DNA of 64,000 nucleotides, from positions 1-64,000 of the forward strand of contig JAHDWA010000023.1 of the NCBI GenBank assembly GCA_023382535.1, read 5' to 3'. The stretch is from Anaerolineae bacterium (lineage in GTDB: Bacteria > Chloroflexota > Anaerolineae > 4572-78 > J111). The position numbers and the translations under genes are program-made. This document shows, piece after piece, positions 47,625 to 55,064 of the stretch (positions are counted from its first letter, which is position 1; each line of letters begins with the position of its first letter). The notes beneath the pieces were generated by a model. That model had not been told where the DNA came from, did not search any database, and saw only the letters and a program-made list of their open reading frames with translations.

Positions 47625-48293
47625 ATGTTTGTGGTAATTGGCGGCGGCGGACGGACCGGCACCCAACTGGCCACGCTCCTGGTGGCCCAGGGGCACGAGG
47701 TTCATTTGATCGAACATCGCCGGGCGATCCTGGCTCGTTTGCACCGGGAGTTGCCCACCGAGGTCGTTTTTGAGGGCCATCCAACCGACCCCTTGGTGTT
47801 GGAACAGGCTGGAATTGAACGAACTGACCTGCTGGCCGCCTGTGCAGATGAAGATGCTCAAAATCTGTCTATGTGTTATGTGGCTCGGACCCGCTATCAT
47901 GTGCCGCGAACCATTGCTCGAATTAACAACCCGCGGAATGCCTGGCTCTTTGATCAAAAATTCCATGTTGATGCGGCGGTTAACCAGGCAGAGATTATGG
48001 CCAGCCTGATCGAAGAAGAAATGACCTCCGGCACCATGTTGACCTTGCTCAAATTACAGCGCGGTAACTATGCCCTGGTGGAAGAAAAAATTGCTCCCGG
48101 TGCTAAAGCCATTGGCGTTGCCCTCAAAGACTTGCCGCTGCCACGTAATTGTGTCATCGCCGCCATCATTCGTGAAGGCGAAATTGTGGTGCCGCGTGGG
48201 GTAACAGTTTTTGAAGTTGGGGATGAAATCCTGGCTGTCACCGACCGCGAGGGAGCGGAGGGTCTGGCCCAATTGCTGACCCCGCCTCCTTGA
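47625..48293 (+). CDS. TrkA-type K+ transport regulatory subunit 2
   Basis: A 222-residue second RCK protein, TrkA-N with VVIGGGGRTGTQLATLL (residues 3-19) and HLIEHRR strand end, then a TrkA-C domain (GAKAIGVALKDLPLPRNCVIAAIIREGE) at about residues 160-215. ATG 47625 begins one base after the stop of the first TrkA gene, behind GGGAGGGG. The two subunits are clearly diverged, so they may form a hetero-oligomeric gating ring. topA begins 28 bp downstream and may share the transcript. Confidence 0.9.
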   Translation: MFVVIGGGGRTGTQLATLLVAQGHEVHLIEHRRAILARLHRELPTEVVFEGHPTDPLVLEQAGIERTDLLAACADEDAQNLSMCYVARTRYHVPRTIARINNPRNAWLFDQKFHVDAAVNQAEIMASLIEEEMTSGTMLTLLKLQRGNYALVEEKIAPGAKAIGVALKDLPLPRNCVIAAIIREGEIVVPRGVTVFEVGDEILAVTDREGAEGLAQLLTPPP

Positions 48294-48321
48294 GTTATTC
48301 TGAGAAGATTGGGGTGTTCTT

Positions 48322-50430
48322 CTGCCCAACAAACTCCTGATTGTCGAATCCAGCAAAAAAGCCCGGACTATTAAAGGGATGCTTGGCCCTGATTTTACGG
48401 TGACAGCCACCAGCGGCCACATTCTGGAAATGCCGGTTGACGGCTTGCACGTTAACCTGCAAGATTTTACCCCTACCCTTAATCTCGTTCGCGGCAAAGG
48501 CCAAAAAGTCGAGACTTTACGCCAGGCCGCCGCTTCTGCCGAAATGGTTTACCTGGCGACCGATATGGACCGCGAAGGGGAGGCAATTGCCCAGCATGTG
48601 GCCGAGCGCCTGGGGCGGACGGCCGCCGGCAAGATTCGCCGGATTACGTTTACAGCCATCACCGAGGCCGACCTGCGGGCGGCGCTGGCTGCCCCCCGCC
48701 CCATTGACCGCCGGCTGGTGGAAGCCCAGATGGCCCGCCGGGTAACCGACCGGCTGGTTGGTTATAAGGTCAGCCCGATCTTATGGCAGGGTTTGTCGGG
48801 CATGAAACGGCTGTCGGCGGGACGGGTGCAGTCGCCGGCGTTATGGCTGGTGGTCGAGCGGGAGCGGGCTATCCGTGCGTTTGTGCCGGAAGAGTGGTGG
48901 AGCATCGAGGCGGAACTCTCTAAAAGAGAGGCAGAGGAGCAGCAGAGCAAAGGAGCGGGGGAGAAATTAATCAAGTTCTGGGCTACTTTGTTTGCCATCA
49001 AAGGCAAAAAACCGGAACTGAAAACGCGGGCTGATGCTGATAAAGTGCTGGCCGACTTGCAGAGCGCGGAGTGGCGGGTCCAGCGGGTGGAAAAAGGAAC
49101 CCGCCTGCGCTACCCGTATCCTCCTTTCACCACCGACTCACTGCAGCAGGCTGCTTCGAGCCAACTGGGTTTCAATCCCCGGCTGACCATGAAACTGGCC
49201 CAGGAGCTTTATGAGGGAGTCAAACTGGGTGAAGGCAAAGCGGTCGGGCTGATCACCTACATCCGCACCGACAGCGTGGCGGTAGCTCCTGAGGCGCAGC
49301 AGGCAGCACGGGCGGTGGTGGTCAAATTTTTTGGGGAGGTTTATCTGCCGCCCAGGCCGCCCGTTTACCAGACTCGCGATAAAACGGCGCAAGAAGCTCA
49401 TGAAGCTATCCGTCCCGTTGACCCCTGGAAAACTCCTAAAGCCGTCGAACCTTACCTGACTCCCCAGCAGTACCAGTTGTATCGCCTGATCTGGCGGCGC
49501 TTTATTGCCAGCCAGATGAAGCCGGCCGTCTACGATACGGTAACGGTGGATATTGAAACGCTTATCCAGGGCAGCCCTACCGTTTATTTGTTTCGCGCTA
49601 CGGGCAGCACCCTCCGTTTTGCCGGGTTTTTGAAAGTGTATGGGGTGGACGCAGACGCGGAAGAGGGGCGGGAAAAGGTGCAGGGGAGCAAGGGAGCAGG
49701 GGAGCAGAGCGGTGAGGGTGAGGGTAGTGAGAATGAGGTGATGCCGGAACTGGCGGCGGGAGACCCTCTAACCTTGCACCAGCTTGTGCCCAAGCAGCAT
49801 TTTACCCAGCCGCCCTCGCGCTATACCGAGGCGCAGTTGATTGGCGCCCTGAAAAAATTGGGCCTGGGCCGGCCCAGCACTTATGCCACCATTGTCGAGA
49901 CCCTCAAAGAGCGGAAATACGTAGACCTGGCGCAAAAGCGGCTTTATCCGACCCCATTGGGCTTCCAGGTGTGTGAGCTGTTGGAGAAACATATCCGGAT
50001 GGTGGTGGATGTTGGCTTTACGGCCCGCATGGAAGAGGATTTGGACCGGATTGCCCGGGGTGAGGCTGACCGATTGGCGGTGATGCGTGAATTTTACGGC
50101 CCCTTCGAGGCCACGGTAGAACAGGCCATGGCCGGAGCCGCCGCCGAACGCAAACCTGCAGCTCGGGCCGCGAAGAGCAGTGAGATAAAGCGGGGGGAAG
50201 CACGAAGCCGAGGGGGCAAGTCAAAGTCGCTGCCCAAATCTGAAAAAGAGGGACAAGCGTGTCCCCTATGTCACGAGGGAACCCTGGTCGTCAAAAGCGG
50301 CAAATTTGGAGCTTTTTTGGGCTGTTCCCGCTACGCCCTGGGCTGCCAGTACACGGAAAATATTGCCGGTGCCGGGGGACGTAAAAAACGCTGGCCTAAA
50401 AAGAGTCAAAAGAAGAAACGAGGCTCGTGA
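48322..50430 (+). CDS. topA: DNA topoisomerase I (type IA), apparently CTG-initiated
   Basis: Relaxes negative supercoils. About 702 residues. The conserved N-terminus reads PNKLLIVESSKKARTIKG only if translation starts at CTG 48322; the upstream frame has a stop at 48301 and no ATG, GTG or TTG between. The first ATG, 48379, would delete the catalytic Glu (E9 of VES) and the first TOPRIM strand. TOPRIM acids are D81, D83 and E85 in TDMDREGEA; the active-site Tyr313 is in LITYIRTDS. A C-terminal zinc ribbon starts CPLCHEGT and includes GCSRYALGC. Two purine-rich insertions add peptides at about residues 200-215 and 446-472. A weak GGGGTG ribosome site is present. A sequencing error at the start codon is the alternative. 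Confidence 0.88.
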   Translation: MPNKLLIVESSKKARTIKGMLGPDFTVTATSGHILEMPVDGLHVNLQDFTPTLNLVRGKGQKVETLRQAAASAEMVYLATDMDREGEAIAQHVAERLGRTAAGKIRRITFTAITEADLRAALAAPRPIDRRLVEAQMARRVTDRLVGYKVSPILWQGLSGMKRLSAGRVQSPALWLVVERERAIRAFVPEEWWSIEAELSKREAEEQQSKGAGEKLIKFWATLFAIKGKKPELKTRADADKVLADLQSAEWRVQRVEKGTRLRYPYPPFTTDSLQQAASSQLGFNPRLTMKLAQELYEGVKLGEGKAVGLITYIRTDSVAVAPEAQQAARAVVVKFFGEVYLPPRPPVYQTRDKTAQEAHEAIRPVDPWKTPKAVEPYLTPQQYQLYRLIWRRFIASQMKPAVYDTVTVDIETLIQGSPTVYLFRATGSTLRFAGFLKVYGVDADAEEGREKVQGSKGAGEQSGEGEGSENEVMPELAAGDPLTLHQLVPKQHFTQPPSRYTEAQLIGALKKLGLGRPSTYATIVETLKERKYVDLAQKRLYPTPLGFQVCELLEKHIRMVVDVGFTARMEEDLDRIARGEADRLAVMREFYGPFEATVEQAMAGAAAERKPAARAAKSSEIKRGEARSRGGKSKSLPKSEKEGQACPLCHEGTLVVKSGKFGAFLGCSRYALGCQYTENIAGAGGRKKRWPKKSQKKKRGS
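48918..48970 (+). repeat. Purine-rich in-frame insertion 1 in topA
   Basis: GAGGAGCAGCAGAGCAAAGG-type sequence encoding a Glu/Gln/Lys/Gly-rich peptide with SKGAGE between conserved topoisomerase strands. Confidence 0.55.
49660..49740 (+). repeat. Purine-rich in-frame insertion 2 in topA
   Basis: GCAGGGGAGCAAGGGAGCAG-type repeat followed by GGTGAGGGTGAGGGTAG, encoding GSKGAGEQSGEGEGSENE. It shares SKGAGE with insertion 1. Confidence 0.65.
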
Positions 50431-50470
50431 GGCGTGTTTAATCGCAAATTTTTTACCTTCAATTTTATGG

Positions 50471-50476
50471 TATAAT
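50471..50476 (+). promoter_or_regulatory. Possible -10 element of the unknown 140-residue gene
   Basis: TATAAT 38 bp upstream of ATG 50509. No good -35 hexamer is seen at standard spacing. Confidence 0.4.
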
Positions 50477-50508
50477 AATTGGCGAGTTATTGGAGGTAAT
50501 GCGCGAAA

Positions 50509-50931
50509 ATGGCAGAGCAATCTACGTACCGGCAGGCGCTTTTTACCGGTTTGATTTATAACGAAGAGGGCCAGCCTGTCGAAACAACCTTTATTGGAAG
50601 TGAACCTAACTATATAATCTTGGATGGTGACTTCAAACGGCACGTTGCCGCCGAAGAGGTTGACCGCCAGGTAATCAACTGGCTGCAAGAGCAGGCTACA
50701 GCCAATAAAGATCTGGTTTCGGCGGGCATGATGACGATGTTGGGCAAGGATGATCTTTTTACCAAGGCCATGATTGACTCATCGCTCAACCAGATGGATC
50801 GGGTGATGGAGCAGGGCCTCCCGGACGAGGCCCGGACGATGCTGGGCATGCTGGGTTTCAAAATCATCGTCAATACCCACGGTGAAGTTGTCAAGATAGA
50901 TATGCCCGGTCAGGAAGTGGATGAGGAATAA
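50509..50931 (+). CDS. Conserved-looking hypothetical protein
   Basis: Not recognised. The 140-residue product is acidic and soluble, without signal or membrane helices. The first 45 residues form probable beta-strands (ALFTGLIYNEEGQPVETTFIG), then a helix-rich middle, and a last strand pair FKIIVNTHGEVVKIDMPG. GGAGG lies eleven bases before ATG 50509. It lies between topA and the XdhC-type genes, 5 bp before the first of them, so co-transcription is likely. It could be an accessory of the XdhC pair; that is guesswork. Confidence 0.75.
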   Translation: MAEQSTYRQALFTGLIYNEEGQPVETTFIGSEPNYIILDGDFKRHVAAEEVDRQVINWLQEQATANKDLVSAGMMTMLGKDDLFTKAMIDSSLNQMDRVMEQGLPDEARTMLGMLGFKIIVNTHGEVVKIDMPGQEVDEE

Positions 50932-50936
50932 CGGGA

Positions 50937-51254
50937 ATGGAAAGCGCCAAAACCCTGTACAAGAAACTGAATCAATTGGCGGCGGAAACGCCGGTAGCGG
51001 TCGCCACAATTATTAGAGTCCGCGGTTCGGTGCCCCGCGAGCTGGGTACCAAGATGATTATTCACCCCTTGGGGCAGCATTATGGCACGATTGGCGGCGG
51101 CTGCGGCGAAGGGGATGTTATCCGGGCAGGCCTGGATGTGATTGAGACAGGCCAGCCCCGACTGGTCGAAGTGGATTTGACCGAAGACATTAGCATGCAA
51201 AGCCTGGGCGTGTGCGGCGGTATTATGGATGTGTACGTCGAACGCTGGTCGTGA
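50937..51254 (+). CDS. Stand-alone XdhC/CoxI N-domain protein
   Basis: A 105-residue protein matching only the N-terminal XdhC_CoxI domain: VRGSVPRELGTKMIIHPLG (about residues 27-45), GTIGGGCGEGDVIRAG (about 50-65) and SLGVCGGIMDVYVE at the end. XdhC-type proteins bind sulfurated molybdenum cofactor and insert it into xanthine-dehydrogenase-family enzymes. The GGGCGE segment contains the conserved Cys. It is followed by a second XdhC-family gene that carries the Rossmann half, so the two together may equal one full XdhC. No molybdoenzyme is in the window. Confidence 0.87.
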   Translation: MESAKTLYKKLNQLAAETPVAVATIIRVRGSVPRELGTKMIIHPLGQHYGTIGGGCGEGDVIRAGLDVIETGQPRLVEVDLTEDISMQSLGVCGGIMDVYVERWS

Positions 51255-51337
51255 AACTTTGGAGCAGGCGGCAAGTGCCAAGTACTGTGGGGAATTTTTA
51301 ACGTGCCACCTGAAATGTGAGACGCGCTGAAAGAACT

Positions 51338-52159
51338 ATGGCCGACCCACTTTTGGAGAAGTTACTGGCTTCAATTGATGCCGGACAAGCGGTGGCCCTG
51401 GTAACGGTGGTCAAAGCGAGAGGTAACTTTGGACATGCCCTGGGTAAACGTGGCCTGATTTGGCCGCATGAAGTCGCTTTTAGTCCGCATTGGGATTTAG
51501 GGCCGCTGGAAGCTCAGATTGTACAGGACGCCCGTAACTGTCTTTCCAGACGCCAGCCGCAACTGCTGACCTATGAAGAAGGTGAACTGGAAATCTTCGT
51601 TGAGGTCCAGCGCCGCCCCCCAACCCTCATCATTGTCGGGGCGGGACATGTAGCTGTGCCTTTAGCCCACTTGGGCAAAATGATTGATTTTGAGGTGGTG
51701 GTGCTGGATGACCGCCCGCTTTACGCCAATCAGAAACGCTTTCCTATGGCCGACCGGGTATTGGCCCAACCCTTTGCCGAAACACTGCGCCAGTGGCCGA
51801 TTGACGAGGATACCTACCTGGTGCTGGTCACTCGCGGCCACAGCCATGATGTCGAAGCACTGCTGGAAGTGATTGATTCGCCGGCTCACTACATCGGCAT
51901 GATTGGCAGCAAGCGCCGGGTCAAAGCCGTATTTGAATTATTGGAAAGAGAGAAAGGTATTGACCCGGCCAGGCTTGAACGAGTCTATGCTCCGATTGGA
52001 CTGGATATTGGCGCCGAAAGCCCGTCCGAAATCGCCATTGGGGTTATTGCCGAAATTATCAATGTCTACCGGGGGGGACGGGCGCTCTCCCTCTCGGATG
52101 CGTTGCGGGCCGACCGGCGTTTGGCCCTTCACCCGGCGCGTACCAAGAAAGTAGATTAA
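51338..52159 (+). CDS. XdhC family protein with C-terminal Rossmann domain
   Basis: A 273-residue XdhC-type maturation factor. A degenerate N-domain (about residues 1-90, GNFGHALGKRGLIW without the GGGCxE motif) precedes the Rossmann domain: TLIIVGAGHVAVPLAHLGKMI at about 98-118, LDDRPLYAN and IGMIGSKRRVKAVFELLE, ending with the IGLDIGAESPSEIAIGVIAEI block typical of XdhC C-termini. Start ATG 51338 has a weak ribosome site; a GTG at 51317 would add seven residues. It lies 83 bp after the N-domain gene. Loss of the Cys motif here and its presence in the neighbour suggest split labour. Confidence 0.87.
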   Translation: MADPLLEKLLASIDAGQAVALVTVVKARGNFGHALGKRGLIWPHEVAFSPHWDLGPLEAQIVQDARNCLSRRQPQLLTYEEGELEIFVEVQRRPPTLIIVGAGHVAVPLAHLGKMIDFEVVVLDDRPLYANQKRFPMADRVLAQPFAETLRQWPIDEDTYLVLVTRGHSHDVEALLEVIDSPAHYIGMIGSKRRVKAVFELLEREKGIDPARLERVYAPIGLDIGAESPSEIAIGVIAEIINVYRGGRALSLSDALRADRRLALHPARTKKVD

Positions 52160-52390
52160 ATCTTCCCTGCCCCCTTCATTCATTTTTTAGAAATAAAGTT
52201 ATAACGGCTCAGATGCTGGGACTTTCGCTTCTATTGAGGTGCCAGTCACCTGGGATACTACGACCTGCCGAAAGCCTGAGACATGCTCGTGCTTTCTTGC
52301 GTATTTTGTTGCTTGGCGTATCATGCAACCCGCAAGATGTGATGCAAATCTTCACAAACCCTTAATGTAAAAATTAGACGAGGTAGCACA
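52160..52390. other. 231-bp intergenic region with a repeat remnant
   Basis: Contains a short remnant of the 75-bp element (GGTGCCAGTCACCTGG, 52239-52254) followed by GGATACTAC, similar to the flank of the full copies. Nothing else was recognised apart from a GAGGT ribosome site before 52391. Confidence 0.5.
52239..52260. repeat. Remnant of the 75-bp palindromic element
   Basis: Only one terminal repeat (GTGCCAGTCACCT-like) and adjacent bases remain. This is a third genomic trace of the element within 64 kb. Confidence 0.55.
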
Positions 52391-52573
52391 ATGTCAAACT
52401 TCTTTAAAGGAATGGTGACCAACACGGGCATCGTCGGCGAAATTATCCAATTTTTGTGGGCGCGAAAAATGTGGTGGCTCATCCCGATGGTTACCGTTTT
52501 AATCCTTTTTGGGCTGTTGTTGGTGTTCGCTTCATCCTCAGGAGTGGCGCCGTTTATTTATACGCTGTTTTAA
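52391..52573 (+). CDS. DUF5989 family small membrane protein
   Basis: A 60-residue protein with one transmembrane helix (about residues 32-53). FLWARKMWWLIPMVTVLILFG and the C-terminal SGVAPFIYTLF are the DUF5989 signature. Such proteins are commonly encoded next to SxtJ-like membrane proteins and NodU/CmcH-type carbamoyltransferases, exactly the order here. Molecular role unknown; a membrane anchor for the carbamoyltransferase is a plausible guess. GAGGT precedes the ATG. Confidence 0.85.
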   Translation: MSNFFKGMVTNTGIVGEIIQFLWARKMWWLIPMVTVLILFGLLLVFASSSGVAPFIYTLF

Positions 52574-52579
52574 AATGCC

Positions 52580-53143
52580 ATGAAAATTATTACCATAACT
52601 TTTGGTGCTCTGTTGACTCTTTTGGGAATTGGCAGCTATGTTGGAACGGGCACAGGTAGTCTCACCGCGCTGATTCCTGCCATTCTGGGCCTGGGCATTG
52701 CCGGGTTGGGCTTTATGTCCCGCCCAGAGCGGGGGTCGAAGAATACCCCTTTCTTTGGCGCAGTTTTCCTGGCAATCCTGACTCTGCTGGGTTCTTTGCG
52801 AGGGGTGATAAACTTCTTTGCTATGCTGGGTGGGAGCGAAGTGGTTCGTCCGGCTGCGACGACCGCACAGGCTGTGATGGCCGCTCTGTGCCTCGTGTTT
52901 GTGGTCCTGGCAGTTACATTGACGCCTAAGTTCTGGCAAGGCTGGAAAGTATTTGGCCATTTTTTGGGTAACCTGCTGGCCCGGGTGGTCTTAACTATCT
53001 TCTATTTTACCGTTTTTGTGCCTTTTGCGGTCGGGGTGAGGCTGTTTAGCGACCCGCTGTTCCTGAAAAGTACGCCCGCCAAACTGTGGCACTCGCGTCA
53101 CACCGGCGACCAAACTCTGGAAGATGTGCTGAGGCAATATTAG
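52580..53143 (+). CDS. SxtJ-like membrane protein with extra N-terminal membrane domain
   Basis: A 187-residue membrane protein. Residues about 115-187 (FWQGWKVFGHFLGNLLARVV, then YFTVFVPFAVGVRLFSDPL and a basic-acidic tail ending DVLRQY) match SxtJ-type proteins, named after the saxitoxin cluster. The first 110 residues form three or four additional helices (LLTLLGIGSYVGTG, AILGLGIAGLGFM, AVFLAILTLLGSL) not usual for the short SxtJ form. ATG 52580 begins six bases after the DUF5989 stop and has no clear SD, so translational coupling is likely. Function is unknown; it probably works with the next gene. Confidence 0.72.
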   Translation: MKIITITFGALLTLLGIGSYVGTGTGSLTALIPAILGLGIAGLGFMSRPERGSKNTPFFGAVFLAILTLLGSLRGVINFFAMLGGSEVVRPAATTAQAVMAALCLVFVVLAVTLTPKFWQGWKVFGHFLGNLLARVVLTIFYFTVFVPFAVGVRLFSDPLFLKSTPAKLWHSRHTGDQTLEDVLRQY

Positions 53144-53147
53144 AGCC

Positions 53148-54983
53148 ATGAATATTCTGGGTATTTCCTGTTACTACCATGATGCTGCCGCTGCTCTGTT
53201 GGTTGATGGTCAATTAGTGGCTGCGGCTGAAGAAGAGCGCTTTACCCGCAAAAAGCACGACAGCAGCTTTCCTAAAAATGCGATCAATTTCTGCTTGGCT
53301 CACAGCGGCCTGACTGCCGCCGATCTGGATTATGTCGTTTTCTATGAAAAGCCGCTGGTAAAATTCGAGCGCATCTTGAAAACGACTCTGAGCACGTTTC
53401 CCCAATCCTGGGGCGTCTTTCGCGAGTCGATGGTCACATGGTTTGACGAAAAGTTGTGGATTAAAAGCCAACTGCAAACGGCCATTGGCGTGCCGACGAG
53501 CAAAATTCTTTTTGTCGAACACCATCTTACCCACGCCGCCAGCGCCATGTTCTGCTCCCCTTATGCCGATGCAGCCGTTATTACCATTGACGGGGTCGGC
53601 GAATGGACAACGGCCACTATGGGCCAGGCAACGGCCCAGTGGAACGGGACGGGGGTAAACCGGATTGATTTGACCCGCGAATTGCGCTTCCCCCATTCAT
53701 TAGGTCTGCTTTACTCCGCTTTTACCGCTTACCTCGGCTTTCGGGTTAATAACGGCGAGTACAAAGTGATGGGCATGGCCCCATATGGCCAGCCACACTA
53801 CATGGACGAAGTCTACAAACTGGTCAGAGTGGACGAGGATGGCGGCCTCACCCTCAATATGGACTACTTTAGCTTCCATCACTCAACCCACTCGACCTTT
53901 AACCAAAAATTTGTAGACCTGTTCGGTCCGGTACGAGGGGCAGAGTCTGAATTTTTTACCTGTAAGACCCATCCCGCTAAAGATCATCCGCAGTGGAACG
54001 ACGCCGTAGCCGCCCAAAATCAAAAATATGCCGACATAGCCGCCAGCATTCAGCGCGTGACCGAAGAGATCATTTTGAAAATGGCTCAGGCCGCCTACCG
54101 GCAAACCGGCTCCAAAAATTTGGTCATGGCCGGCGGAGTGGCCCTCAACAGCGCGGCCAACGGCCGGTTGATGCGCGAAGGGCCGTTTGAAAGTGTCTTT
54201 ATCCAGCCGGCAGCCGGCGACGCCGGCGGGGCTATTGGCGCTGCTCTCTACGTTTACCACGTGGTGCTGGGCCAGCCGCGCAAATTTACGATGGAACATG
54301 CCTATTGGGGCGCTGATTATCCTGAAAGCCAGATGGTTGAGGCGATCAAAAAGGCCGGGTTTTCCTACGAGGCTTTTGACGACGACGATAAACTGCTCGA
54401 CCAGGCCGTGGATACCCTGCTGGAAAGTAAGGTGATCGGCTGGTATCGAGGCCGCTTTGAGTGGGGACCGCGCGCTTTGGGCCATCGCTCGATCATCGCC
54501 GACCCGCGCCGGGATGAGATGAAAGAGATTGTCAATACCAAAATTAAGTTCCGCGAGCCGTTCCGCCCCTTTGCGCCGGTGGTGATGGAAGAACGCGCCC
54601 CGGAATATTTCACCACGCCCAACCTGGACAAGCAGTATCCGCCGCGTTATATGTTGATGGTTTCGGATATTCCGGAGGATAAGTGGGATAAAATTCAGGC
54701 CGTCTGCCACAACGGCACGGGCCGTTTACAGAGTGTCCGCGAGGAATGGAATTCCGGCTATTACAACCTGATCAAGAAGTTCGATCAAGCTACGGGCGTG
54801 CCGGTGCTGCTAAATACCTCTTACAATCTGCGGGGTGAGCCAATTGTGACCACACCTCAAGAAGCAATTAACACCTTTGCTGCCTCTGATATTGATATGC
54901 TGGTTATGGGGCCATTTCTGGTGAAAAAACCGGAAGGTTATCAGGCCACCGGTTCACATCTCAGCCCGGATCAAGTGGACTGA
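53148..54983 (+). CDS. Carbamoyltransferase of the NodU/CmcH (TobZ) family
   Basis: A 611-residue enzyme that uses carbamoyl phosphate and ATP to O-carbamoylate a small molecule or glycan. The N-terminal Carbam_trans_N domain begins ILGISCYYHDAAAALLVDG; the His-rich site EHHLTHAASAMF is near residue 125, and VITIDGVGEWTT near 141 is the kinase-like phosphate site. The C-terminal domain (WYRGRFEWGPRALGHRSI at about 430-447, then LNTSYNLRGEPIVTTPQEA) forms the carbamoyl-adenylate. ATG 53148 is four bases behind the SxtJ-like stop. Natural-product, Nod-factor and LPS carbamoylation are known for this family; the presence of two membrane partners suggests a cell-envelope substrate here. Confidence 0.92.
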   Translation: MNILGISCYYHDAAAALLVDGQLVAAAEEERFTRKKHDSSFPKNAINFCLAHSGLTAADLDYVVFYEKPLVKFERILKTTLSTFPQSWGVFRESMVTWFDEKLWIKSQLQTAIGVPTSKILFVEHHLTHAASAMFCSPYADAAVITIDGVGEWTTATMGQATAQWNGTGVNRIDLTRELRFPHSLGLLYSAFTAYLGFRVNNGEYKVMGMAPYGQPHYMDEVYKLVRVDEDGGLTLNMDYFSFHHSTHSTFNQKFVDLFGPVRGAESEFFTCKTHPAKDHPQWNDAVAAQNQKYADIAASIQRVTEEIILKMAQAAYRQTGSKNLVMAGGVALNSAANGRLMREGPFESVFIQPAAGDAGGAIGAALYVYHVVLGQPRKFTMEHAYWGADYPESQMVEAIKKAGFSYEAFDDDDKLLDQAVDTLLESKVIGWYRGRFEWGPRALGHRSIIADPRRDEMKEIVNTKIKFREPFRPFAPVVMEERAPEYFTTPNLDKQYPPRYMLMVSDIPEDKWDKIQAVCHNGTGRLQSVREEWNSGYYNLIKKFDQATGVPVLLNTSYNLRGEPIVTTPQEAINTFAASDIDMLVMGPFLVKKPEGYQATGSHLSPDQVD

Positions 54984-54992
54984 AGCCAGAGG

Positions 54993-55060
54993 ATAGATGA
55001 TCGAGGATAGTAGATAGAAAGATACCATTTTCCATCTTCAATCCTCTATCTTCTATCTTC
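54993..55060. terminator. Palindromic repeat between convergent genes, likely terminator
   Basis: GAGGATAGTAGATAGAAAGAT-type left arm pairs imperfectly with ATCCTCTATCTTCTATCTTC on the right. The pattern of short AGATAG units looks like a dispersed repeat that also forms a terminator-like hairpin. Confidence 0.55.
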
Positions 55061-55064
55061 AAGT

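Noticed and set aside
52391..54983. Saxitoxin-type biosynthetic cluster
   Set aside because: SxtJ-like and carbamoyltransferase genes alone do not indicate toxin synthesis; no PKS, amidinotransferase or other saxitoxin genes are present and this trio is common in other bacteria.
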